Shown here piece after piece: positions 29,206 through 36,842 of a stretch of DNA of 64,000 nucleotides. How positions within the stretch are numbered: the first letter of the stretch is position 1; the number at the start of each line of letters is the position of its first letter. Below the pieces are notes generated by a model. It searched no databases. It saw nothing but the letters and a program-made list of their open reading frames with translations, and had not been told where the DNA came from. Source of the stretch: Nibricoccus aquaticus (GTDB taxonomy: Bacteria; Verrucomicrobiota; Verrucomicrobiia; Opitutales; Opitutaceae); NCBI RefSeq assembly GCF_002310495.1, contig NZ_CP023344.1:248001-312000 (forward strand), in the 5' to 3' direction. The position numbers and the translations under genes were made by a program.

Positions 29206-30744
29206 TCAGTCGTCGCGCCTCTGTAAACGCGCCTTCACCGTCCGCCGATCCAGATCGAGCCGCCGCGCCGTCTCTTCAATCGTCCCCGCCTGATCGAAAA
29301 CGATCCGCGTGTAACGCCGCATCAACTCCTCCGCCGTCAGCGCCCCGCCCTCGATTACCGCATTCCAATCATCCGCCACCCTCCGCACCAACGGCCCCGC
29401 CGGCCGATACTCGCCACGCAGAATCAAGTTGCGCACGCACTGCTCCAGCTCACGGAAATTCCCCGGCCACGCGTAACTCGCGCCAAGATTCTTCTCTATC
29501 CACGTCACCGCCTCATCCGCGAAATCCTCCGCTTCCACTCCACCCAACAGCCGCTTCGCGATGTACGTGACCATTGTCGGCAAATCCCCCGGCGCCGCAT
29601 CGAGCTGATCGCGCAGTCCCGGCGTCGCGATCTGGTCCGAGCAAAGCCGATAATAAAAATCCTCGCGAAACCTCCCCGCCCGAATCTCGCCCGGCAAATC
29701 GCGATTGGTCGCCGCGAGCACTTTCCCCTCAAACCGCCGCGACTCCGTGCCGCCCAGCGGCTGAAACGTCCGCGCCTGCAACACGCGCAACAACTTCACC
29801 TGAATTCCCGTATCCGTTTCGCCGATCTCATCGAGGAACACCGCGCCCGTCGGTGGACACTCCTCCATCCAGCCCGCCCGGTCCGCCAGCGCTCCGGTAA
29901 ACGCCCCGCGCTTATGACCAAACAGCTCCGACTCGATCAGCGTCGGCGACAACGCCGCCAGATTCAGTGCGAAAAAACCATGCGCAAAATCCCGCCCAAA
30001 CCCGCCGCGCTTCGGCTCGTACGGAATGTACCGCGATAGCGCCAGCGCCCGCGCCACCAGTTCCTTGCCCGTGCCCGATGGTCCCGTGATCAACGTCGCG
30101 AAATCCCCAAGTCGCGAAAACAGCCCACGCCGGTAGCGCCGCAGATCGTGCGTGAAAATCGACTGCCAGATCTCCGCCCGCAGCCGCGCCATCGACGGCG
30201 ACGAGCCGACCAGCGAGCGGAAGATATTATGAAACGCCCGGCGGATCTGAAACGCGCACGCGAACCAGTGCGCCGGCTCCGCGCCTTCGATCCGCTCCGC
30301 TCCAAACACCGAAAAGCACTTCTCCACGTCCGCCTTGAACGCCGGGAAAAACTCCACACGCCCGCCCTCCCCTCGCCCATCGAGCGCCGTAAGAATCACG
30401 CGGTCAAAACGCACCGCATACGTCTGATAGAGCCAGTAGCCCGCGATCTCCTCATACAACGCAGCCTCCTCACGCGTCGGCCTCGCGCCGCCCGCCGACG
30501 CCTTCACCGCCCGGTCGATCAACTCGCCGCACCGCGCCGTGATCGCGCTCACATTAACGTGCGACTCCGCCGTCGGCGGCCGCGTATTCCACGCCGCGCC
30601 CGCCTCGACGAAGTCCGCGCCCAACGCCTCCCGCTCCGCCGCGATGCGCTCCGGCAAAAACGGATTCGCCGCATTCACACGACCGATCGCTTTCGCGAAA
30701 TTTCGATCCGCTGTCGAAAACCATGCTTTGCTCGATGTCGTCAT
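29206..30744 (-). CDS. sigma-54-dependent transcriptional activator with an orphan N-terminal domain
   Basis: 512 residues. The AAA+ domain has Walker A GPSGTGKE (221-228), ESELFGHKRGAFTGA with the sigma-54-contacting GAFTGA at 280-285, Walker B AVFLDEIGE (301-309) and the arginine-finger region. Between Walker A and GAFTGA it is about 12 residues longer than NtrC-type proteins. A Fis-type helix-turn-helix is at about 485-510. The first 165 residues match no receiver, GAF, PAS or V4R domain that I recognise and probably sense the signal. It is divergent from the VIT/VWA gene, with 159 bases between start codons, and is its best candidate regulator. Confidence 0.9.
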   Translation of the reverse strand: MTTSSKAWFSTADRNFAKAIGRVNAANPFLPERIAAEREALGADFVEAGAAWNTRPPTAESHVNVSAITARCGELIDRAVKASAGGARPTREEAALYEEIAGYWLYQTYAVRFDRVILTALDGRGEGGRVEFFPAFKADVEKCFSVFGAERIEGAEPAHWFACAFQIRRAFHNIFRSLVGSSPSMARLRAEIWQSIFTHDLRRYRRGLFSRLGDFATLITGPSGTGKELVARALALSRYIPYEPKRGGFGRDFAHGFFALNLAALSPTLIESELFGHKRGAFTGALADRAGWMEECPPTGAVFLDEIGETDTGIQVKLLRVLQARTFQPLGGTESRRFEGKVLAATNRDLPGEIRAGRFREDFYYRLCSDQIATPGLRDQLDAAPGDLPTMVTYIAKRLLGGVEAEDFADEAVTWIEKNLGASYAWPGNFRELEQCVRNLILRGEYRPAGPLVRRVADDWNAVIEGGALTAEELMRRYTRIVFDQAGTIEETARRLDLDRRTVKARLQRRDD

Positions 30745-30745
30745 A

Positions 30746-30842
30746 ATTTGTCAGCATATAGACACAAAACGTCAGATCGAACAAGTAAACAAATCCTTCA
30801 GAGAAAATACATAAAACTGCTCACCAGCTACTTACATAAAAC
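30746..30842. promoter_or_regulatory. AT-rich divergent control region with repeated sites
   Basis: An imperfect dyad (TTTGTC ... GACACAAA, 30747-30769) abuts the activator start. Two direct copies of TACATAAAAC lie at 30808-30817 and 30833-30842, 25 bases apart, upstream of the -24/-12-like element. They are plausible binding sites for the divergent sigma-54 activator. No factor has been shown to bind. Confidence 0.4.
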
Positions 30843-30852
30843 CACCGTTTCG

Positions 30853-30868
30853 TGGCGCGCCTCCAGCA
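30853..30868 (+). promoter_or_regulatory. candidate sigma-54 (-24/-12) promoter
   Basis: TGGCGCGCCTCCAGCA fits the TGGCAC-N5-TTGCA consensus at the invariant GG and GC with their exact 10-base spacing; the TT of the -12 box is replaced by CA. Transcription would start about 25 bases before the VIT/VWA start codon. The neighbouring gene codes a sigma-54 activator, which supports the call. Confidence 0.5.
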
Positions 30869-30903
30869 AAGGGAGCGGCTCGGTTTCCCAACCAGTCATT
30901 CCC

Positions 30904-32934
30904 ATGAAACTAAAATCCATCCTCCTAAGCGCAGTCGTCGTCTGGACGTTGCTCGCCGTCTCAGTTTTCGCCGGCGGCACACTCACGCCCACCGGCTCCG
31001 CCCAACAGCCGATCAAGATCCGCGACCATCAGGTCAACGTCACCATCAACAACGGCTTCGCCCAAACCGAAGTCCTCCAGACGTTCTTCAACCCCAACGG
31101 TACCGACCTCGAAGCCATCTACGCCTTCCCCGTTCCGAAAAGCGCCAGTCTCTCCGAAGTCACCATCACGACCGGCGAGAAAACGCTGAACGGCGAAGTT
31201 CTTCCCAAGAAGGACGCCGAGACCATCTACGAAGAGGAAAAGAAATCCGGCAACGATGCCGGCATAGCCAAAAAGAACAGCTTCCTCACCTACGAATTCC
31301 GCGTCGCTCCCGTGCGCGCCAACTCCGAGGTGAAACTGCGCTTCGTTTATTTCCAGCCACTCGAAATCGACACCGGCGTCGGCCGCTACGTTTACCCACT
31401 CGAAGAAGGTGGCACCGACGATGTCGCGAAAAGTTTCTGGACCACGAACTCCCAGGTCGAAGGCGCGCTCTCGATCAACGTGGAACTCAAATCCGCCTGG
31501 CCCGTCTCCGATGTGCGCGTGCCCGGATTCGAAGGCGCGGCTAACTCCCAGAAACTCGCCGAGGGTCACTACAAGCTCACGCTCGACCGCCCCGGCGCGA
31601 AACTCGATCGCGACTTCGTCTTCTACTACCGCCTCGCCGAAAACGTCCCGGGCCGCGTCGAAGTTATTCCGTATCGGGCATCCAAAGACAAACCCGGTAC
31701 CTTCATGATGGTCGTCACGCCCGGCGTTGACCTGAAGCCGATCACCACCGGCGCCGACTACGTGTACGTCCTCGACGTCTCCGGGTCGATGCAGGGCAAA
31801 ATCCACACGCTCGCCAACGGCGTCAGCCAGGCGCTCGGCACGATGCGCCCCGAAGACCGCTTCCGCATTGTCACCTTCAACAACTCAGCTCGCGAGGTTC
31901 TCGACTGGACGCCTGCCACGCCGGAGAACGTGCAGTCCGCCATCGCCCTCGTGAAATCCCTCCAGCCCAGCGGCGGCACCGATGTTTACGCGGGCCTCAA
32001 AACCGCCACCGAGAAACTCGATGCCGACCGCGCCACCAGCATCGTGCTCGTCACCGATGGCGTGACCAACCAGGGCATCGTCGATTCCGCGTCCTTCCAC
32101 AAACTGCTCAAGCAATACGACGTCCGCGTCTTCGGCTTTCTCATGGGCAACAGCGCCAACTGGCCGCTCATGCGCGTCATCGCCGACGCCACCGGCGGTT
32201 TCTATGCCGGCGTAAGCAACGACGACGACATCGTCGGCCAGATCCTGCTCGCGAAATCGAAGATCACCTTCGAGTCGATGCACGACGCCTCGTTCAAGTT
32301 CAGCGGTGCCCGCGTTTTCGATACGACCGGCGACATGCCGAACAAAATCTACCGCGGCCAGCAGCTCGTGATTTTCGGCCGCTACGAAGGCTCGGGCAAA
32401 GCGACGGTCGCGCTCAAGGCAAAGCTCACCGGCGAAGACAAAACCTACACCACGACCTTCGACTTCCCCGAGACCGACACCGACAATCCCGAGATCGAAC
32501 GCCTCTGGGCCATGGCCCAGATCGAGCAAATCGAACTCAAGGAAAACACCGGCCAGCTCCCGCCCAGCGAATCGAAAGACGCGATCCAGAATCTCGGCGT
32601 CGCCTACCAACTCGTCACCGATCACACCTCGATGGTCGTCCTCGATGACCAGACCTTCGCCAAACGCGGCATCGCGCGGAACAACCAGCAACGCATCGCC
32701 ACCGAACGCACCGCGCAAAGCGTCCGCGCCCAGCAGGCCCCGAAAAACTATCAGGTCGATGCGAACCAGCCGACGTACACCGCGCCCGCTCCCCACGTCA
32801 GCCGCGGTGGCGGCGGAGGTGGCGGCGCCATCGATGGCGGCACGCTCGCCGTGATGCTCGTCGTCTTTCTCGCGGCCGCCGCGCTCTACGCCCGCAAGCA
32901 TATGAGCCGGTGCTCGCGTCAGAAAAAGGACTGA
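30904..32934 (+). CDS. VIT and VWA domain surface protein with GlyGly-CTERM-like tail
   Basis: 676 residues. A signal peptide (about 1-23) is followed by a VIT domain (about 30-150), a VWA domain with the metal site DVSGSMQG (291-298) and SGGTDVYAG and TDGVTN motifs, and a beta-rich region. The end is three-part: seven glycines in a row (about 635-641), a hydrophobic helix (about 647-663) and a basic tail. That matches the GlyGly-CTERM sorting signal, the known substrate tag of rhombosortase, and a rhombosortase-like gene follows. VIT-VWA proteins bind partners in a metal-dependent way on the surface. The ATG at 30904 gives the signal peptide. Confidence 0.9.
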   Translation: MKLKSILLSAVVVWTLLAVSVFAGGTLTPTGSAQQPIKIRDHQVNVTINNGFAQTEVLQTFFNPNGTDLEAIYAFPVPKSASLSEVTITTGEKTLNGEVLPKKDAETIYEEEKKSGNDAGIAKKNSFLTYEFRVAPVRANSEVKLRFVYFQPLEIDTGVGRYVYPLEEGGTDDVAKSFWTTNSQVEGALSINVELKSAWPVSDVRVPGFEGAANSQKLAEGHYKLTLDRPGAKLDRDFVFYYRLAENVPGRVEVIPYRASKDKPGTFMMVVTPGVDLKPITTGADYVYVLDVSGSMQGKIHTLANGVSQALGTMRPEDRFRIVTFNNSAREVLDWTPATPENVQSAIALVKSLQPSGGTDVYAGLKTATEKLDADRATSIVLVTDGVTNQGIVDSASFHKLLKQYDVRVFGFLMGNSANWPLMRVIADATGGFYAGVSNDDDIVGQILLAKSKITFESMHDASFKFSGARVFDTTGDMPNKIYRGQQLVIFGRYEGSGKATVALKAKLTGEDKTYTTTFDFPETDTDNPEIERLWAMAQIEQIELKENTGQLPPSESKDAIQNLGVAYQLVTDHTSMVVLDDQTFAKRGIARNNQQRIATERTAQSVRAQQAPKNYQVDANQPTYTAPAPHVSRGGGGGGGAIDGGTLAVMLVVFLAAAALYARKHMSRCSRQKKD

Positions 32935-32955
32935 GTGCAGTTGGGAAATCCGTCC

Positions 32956-32987
32956 AACCGGGCGGCTGCGCAAGCAGCCTCCCGGTT
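32956..32987 (+). terminator. strong hairpin between the VIT/VWA and rhombosortase genes
   Basis: AACCGGG/CCCGGTT plus GGCTGC/GCAGCC stack around a GCAA tetraloop, followed by TTTCC. The T-run is short, so it may act as a partial terminator or transcript stabiliser that lowers rhombosortase expression relative to its substrate. Confidence 0.6.
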
Positions 32988-33007
32988 TCCTCAAACACCT
33001 TCATTCG

Positions 33008-33634
33008 ATGAAACGATTTCCGTTCCTTACTTTGCTTTTTGGAGCTGTAGCCGTGGCTACTCATGCGATCCCCGGAATGACCGAGGCGCTGCAGTTTGAT
33101 CGGAGCGCGTTCAGCCGGGGCGAAGTCTGGCGGTTGATCACCGGGCATTTCACTCACTTCGGCGCGGATCATCTGCGGTGGGATGTGATCGCGTTTGTCG
33201 CGTTTGGATCGCTGGTGGAGTTTCGTTCGCGGCGGGCGTGGATCTATTGCGTGGCGATCAGCGCGGTCGTGATTTCGTTCGGCGTGAGCTGGCTCCAACC
33301 GCAGTTCACGCTCTATCGCGGGCTATCTGGATTGGATTCGGCGTTATTCGCGTTTGTCGCCACGGATCTGGTACGTGAGGGGCGGCGCTCGAAGGACAAA
33401 CTCATGATCGGGCTCGGGGCGCTCGCGCTGAGCGGGTTTCTCGCGAAGTGCGTTTATGAACTCGTCAGCGGGCGCACGTTGTTCGTTGAGACGGGCGATG
33501 CGTTTCAGCCGGTGCCGCTCGCGCATTTGCTCGGTGCGGTGATCGGCGTGCTCACGGCGCAAGAATGGAAGAACCGGCGAGCAGCAGTTGCTCGCACTGA
33601 GGAAACCCAATCGCCGCTGGGCTCGGGACTTTGA
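33008..33634 (+). CDS. rrtA: rhombosortase-like intramembrane serine protease
   Basis: 208 residues, rhomboid superfamily, with about six membrane helices. TGHFTHFGADHLRWD (46-59) matches the His-rich segment of rhombosortases. The catalytic serine is Ser107 in YRGLSGLDSA and the partner His173 in PLAHLLGA. Short length and these motifs fit rhombosortase better than a general rhomboid. It would cut the Gly-run tail of the upstream VIT/VWA protein, 73 bases away. Its coding strand is G-rich with many GCG and GTG codons, unlike the C-rich coding strands of its neighbours, a possible sign of separate origin. Confidence 0.82.
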   Translation: MKRFPFLTLLFGAVAVATHAIPGMTEALQFDRSAFSRGEVWRLITGHFTHFGADHLRWDVIAFVAFGSLVEFRSRRAWIYCVAISAVVISFGVSWLQPQFTLYRGLSGLDSALFAFVATDLVREGRRSKDKLMIGLGALALSGFLAKCVYELVSGRTLFVETGDAFQPVPLAHLLGAVIGVLTAQEWKNRRAAVARTEETQSPLGSGL

Positions 33635-33640
33635 GGTGCT

Positions 33641-33704
33641 GTAGGCCAGCGTGCTTGCACGCGCGCTGTGCTTGACCGGAGCGCGTGCGAGAACGCTGGC
33701 CTAC
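33641..33704. repeat. inverted pair of GTAG-type REPs (REPIN-like)
   Basis: A GTAGGCCAGCGTGC copy on plus (from 33641) and a matching copy on minus (ending at 33704) face each other and could fold into one long hairpin. A third, single copy lies at 43566-43593. The element separates the convergent rhombosortase and AsmA-like genes, so it may also end transcription. Confidence 0.8.
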
Positions 33705-33714
33705 ATGGATAGTC

Positions 33715-36699
33715 TTACCGGATCTTAGCGATGATCTGCTGGATTAGCTCCATCGCGTTTGGCTGAGAAGGTGTGCCTTTGACGGAGAACCGTTCGAGGA
33801 GCGCGGTGTAGCCGAGTTCGTCGGCCTCTTTTCTCAGGAGATCGAGGATGCGGAGGTCGTCGGCTTGCGCGCCGCGCACGGCCATTTGGAGATCGAGGTT
33901 CATCGCGCTTTGAAGAATCGATTTAAGACCGGACTTGCTGTCGATCGAGCCGAGGCCGAGCAGGCGCATGTCGGGCGAGAGGATGCTGAAGTTTTTGATC
34001 TCGGTCGTCGCTGCGCCGGCGCGGTGGGCGATGTCGATGTTGAGCTGGTCGAAGTTAAAATTCACCAGGCGCTTGATCGTGTCTGAATAGGCGCGGGTTT
34101 TCTCGCCTGCGCGCGCCAGCTCGCTTTTCCCAAGCATGCTGCCCGCCAAGCTCAGAAGTCCGCCCCCCTTGGAAATCAATTCCTGTCCCTTGCCTGCATT
34201 CGCAGCCAGGGCGGATGTCGCGAAGCCGTTAAACTGGCCGCCTCGACTCACAAGCTGCGCATCGAGATTGGCTGTGTCGGCGAGTTTATCGAGGGACGTC
34301 GCGCGACCGGAGAGTTTGCCCATAAGATCGAATTTGCCTTCGACGGTAGGCGGTTTGCCGGGATTGGCGGCTTTCAGGAAGGGCTGTGGATCGAAGTTCG
34401 TTGCACTGACGTTGGTGCTGACGTCGTAGGGCTCGGCTTCGCCGGGCTGGAATTTGATGACGCCGTCGACTTTGGCGGCGGCACCGTCGGGGAAGACAGC
34501 GTTGAGCGATTCGAGGGTGAGAACGTCGGGAGAGATTTTAACCGAGGTGGAGACTTCGACGGGCGGCTGATTCGCGGCGTAGACGACTTTCTTGAGTGCT
34601 AGCTTCACGTTGCCGGTAATGCCGTCCCAGATCGGTTTCTGATCAGGAGCGGGCGCAGTCGGCGGCGTGGATGTCGGCGATGGTTTTGTCTGCGGCTGCG
34701 GAACGGGCGCGGTGCTGGCGGGCTGGAGTGCGGCGAAGGTTTGGAGGTCTTCGACATAGAGTTCGCGGCTGAGAAGCTGCGCGTCGAGGGCGAGGCCGGT
34801 GGTGGAGGTTTTGAGCGAGCCGGAGAGATCGAGGTCGGATTTGCGGCCGGCGAGATCGAAGACAAGCGGAACATTCAGCTCGATGCGTCCATCGGCGTGG
34901 ACGTCGGCGCGGAGATCGCTGGAGACGGCGGGCAGGTCTTTGCCGTCCTTGGAGCGAAGTGAGGTCACGCCGAGTTTGAGCGAGAGTTGCTGGAGCGCAT
35001 CGGCGACGCTGGCGGAGAACTCGAAGTCGGCAGTGCCTCGTGAGAGTACGGAGAATTCCTTCGCGGCGGGCTGTGCGAGCAGCGCGGGAATGTCGGCGCG
35101 GAGGCGGCCTGTGGCTTTGATCGGCTGGTTCGCGCCGGAAGGCTGGCCGGCTTTGACGGCGAGCGTGAGCAAGGTGGCGCCGCCGCTGCGTGCCGCGATT
35201 TCGGATACGTCGGCCTGCCAGCCGGCGGGCGTGTGGCTTCCGGCGAGGGCGACGGAGAGATCAAGGGCGCGGACGAGTTCTTTGCCCGCCTGGACGACAG
35301 TGAGTTTGTCGATCTGGACAGGGGAAACGGTACGGACGGCGAAGCCGCCTTGGTCGGCGCGGGCGACGAGTTCGCCGCGAACGTCGTTACCGGTGACGGC
35401 GAGATCGGCTGGGGCAAAGGGCTTGGCCCAAGCGAGCGGGAGGCCTTTGAGCGAGATTTGGACGAGGTCGGCTTCGGGGGCGGCGACTTTGATTTCGCCG
35501 GTGGCGGGGACGACTTCCATCGCTTGAAGGACTTTGACGGCGAGCACGGGAGATGCGCCGGAGAGGTCGAAGGCGAAACGGTTCACGCGGATGCCGGCGG
35601 CGCGGTAGAGCAGATCGAAGTCGGATTGCACACGGAGGCGGCCGAGGGCGGAGAGGCCGGCGTAAACGGAATCGAGGTTCTCGGTGGAGAGATCGGTTTT
35701 GCCGGAGAGTTTGATTTCCTGAAAACGCTGGTCGGCCTGAAAATCTCCGCCGGCGCCGAGCGCGAAGGCGGGCAGCGTGTGGCCGAGGGTGAAGGGAGAA
35801 AGATCGGTGTCGCTCACATCGAAGGTCCAGGTGCCCGCGAAGGGTTTTGCCTCGCCGGGGTTGGTGATGGTGAGGGCGACGAGTTTTTTCTCGGAGCCTG
35901 CGGAGATGGTTTTGAGAAGGACGGCGTAGGATTCGCGGCCGGACTCGCGGGAGAGTGTGGTTTCAGACTGGAGGCGCGCGCCTTGCGGGAGGCCGGGACC
36001 GGTGACGTGGGCTTCGTTGGTGACGGCGATGCGCGTGAAGGTGCGGGGCGTGTCCATGCGCAGCGCGAGCGTGCTTTGCGTGGTCAGGCGGGTGACCGGG
36101 GCGAGGCCGTCGGGGAGCGTGGCTTCGTTGGTGATTTTGAAGACGCCTTCACGACCGGCGGCGAGTTGTCCGCCAGAGACGGTGAACTTGGCGCGGCCGG
36201 CGGGCTGGCCGGTCTTGGTGGGGAAGATCACGGTGCCGTCGAGATCGGCGGAGCCGACGGCGAGATCGACGGGGAGTTCGAGGAGTTTGAACACGCCTTC
36301 AAAGCGGAAGGGCTCGGCGGGTTTTTCCTGCGCGGAAGAGGATGGCGATGGCGAGGCGGACGGAGATGCCGGGGCGGTGAGGTCGAGTGTCCAACCTTTG
36401 GCGACGAGGTTTTTGAGCTGGATGTCGCTGCGGGCGGCGGAGAGCAGCGGGAGCTCGATGACGGCGGACGGAAGTGTGAGATTGAGTCCGGGGCGGTTGA
36501 CGACGACGTCGGTCACCTCGATGCGGTTCAAGCCGACAGAGACGCGGCCGAGCTGGGTGACGCCGAGCGACGGATCGCCGGCGATGACGCGGCGGGCGGC
36601 CCAGGTCTGGACGGATGGGAGCAGAGCGAGGACCAGCGCGACTATGAGCACGAAGGCGAGAATGCCGATGCCGATCAACAGGGGGCGAAGGAGCTTCAT
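33715..36699 (-). CDS. AsmA-family envelope protein
   Basis: 994 residues. One N-terminal membrane anchor (about 5-28) is followed by a very long, beta-rich, low-cysteine periplasmic region, with Pro/Ser-rich linkers near 112-125 and again near 660-690. The C-terminal part (SRGGQFNGFATSALAAN, TEIKNFSILSPDMRLLGLGSI) is the AsmA-like C-terminal region. Such proteins are bridge-like lipid carriers or help outer-membrane assembly. It is the last gene on the RND pump strand, 143 bases after the TolC-like gene and beyond a terminator, so it may be transcribed separately. Its leader holds CACCTCCTT, the complement of a Shine-Dalgarno site. Confidence 0.85.
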   Translation of the reverse strand: MKLLRPLLIGIGILAFVLIVALVLALLPSVQTWAARRVIAGDPSLGVTQLGRVSVGLNRIEVTDVVVNRPGLNLTLPSAVIELPLLSAARSDIQLKNLVAKGWTLDLTAPASPSASPSPSSSAQEKPAEPFRFEGVFKLLELPVDLAVGSADLDGTVIFPTKTGQPAGRAKFTVSGGQLAAGREGVFKITNEATLPDGLAPVTRLTTQSTLALRMDTPRTFTRIAVTNEAHVTGPGLPQGARLQSETTLSRESGRESYAVLLKTISAGSEKKLVALTITNPGEAKPFAGTWTFDVSDTDLSPFTLGHTLPAFALGAGGDFQADQRFQEIKLSGKTDLSTENLDSVYAGLSALGRLRVQSDFDLLYRAAGIRVNRFAFDLSGASPVLAVKVLQAMEVVPATGEIKVAAPEADLVQISLKGLPLAWAKPFAPADLAVTGNDVRGELVARADQGGFAVRTVSPVQIDKLTVVQAGKELVRALDLSVALAGSHTPAGWQADVSEIAARSGGATLLTLAVKAGQPSGANQPIKATGRLRADIPALLAQPAAKEFSVLSRGTADFEFSASVADALQQLSLKLGVTSLRSKDGKDLPAVSSDLRADVHADGRIELNVPLVFDLAGRKSDLDLSGSLKTSTTGLALDAQLLSRELYVEDLQTFAALQPASTAPVPQPQTKPSPTSTPPTAPAPDQKPIWDGITGNVKLALKKVVYAANQPPVEVSTSVKISPDVLTLESLNAVFPDGAAAKVDGVIKFQPGEAEPYDVSTNVSATNFDPQPFLKAANPGKPPTVEGKFDLMGKLSGRATSLDKLADTANLDAQLVSRGGQFNGFATSALAANAGKGQELISKGGGLLSLAGSMLGKSELARAGEKTRAYSDTIKRLVNFNFDQLNIDIAHRAGAATTEIKNFSILSPDMRLLGLGSIDSKSGLKSILQSAMNLDLQMAVRGAQADDLRILDLLRKEADELGYTALLERFSVKGTPSQPNAMELIQQIIAKIR

Positions 36700-36790
36700 G
36701 CGTGAAGGAGGTGCGGGTTAGACGCAGGGTCAGCGATAGTGTTACAGAAGAATAATTTTGAACGCGGCGGACGTAGCAACTCATGCCCGG

Positions 36791-36824
36791 AAATAAAAGA
36801 GGCGCGGCTTTTATGCCGCGCCTC
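36791..36824 (-). terminator. rho-independent terminator after the TolC-like gene
   Basis: GAGGCGCGGC and GCCGCGCCTC form a 10-bp stem; on the minus strand it is followed by TTTTATTT. It closes the marR-adaptor-RND-TolC unit before the AsmA-like gene. Confidence 0.85.
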
Positions 36825-36842
36825 GAAGTAGGAGGGAAACGC

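Noticed and set aside
30148-30903. N-terminal extension of the VIT/VWA frame over the activator gene
   Set aside because: It is antisense to the activator and would remove the clear signal peptide that starts at 30904.
35233-36705. 490-residue open frame antisense to the AsmA-like gene
   Set aside because: Same cause: Gly/Glu-rich translation of the opposite strand with no family features.
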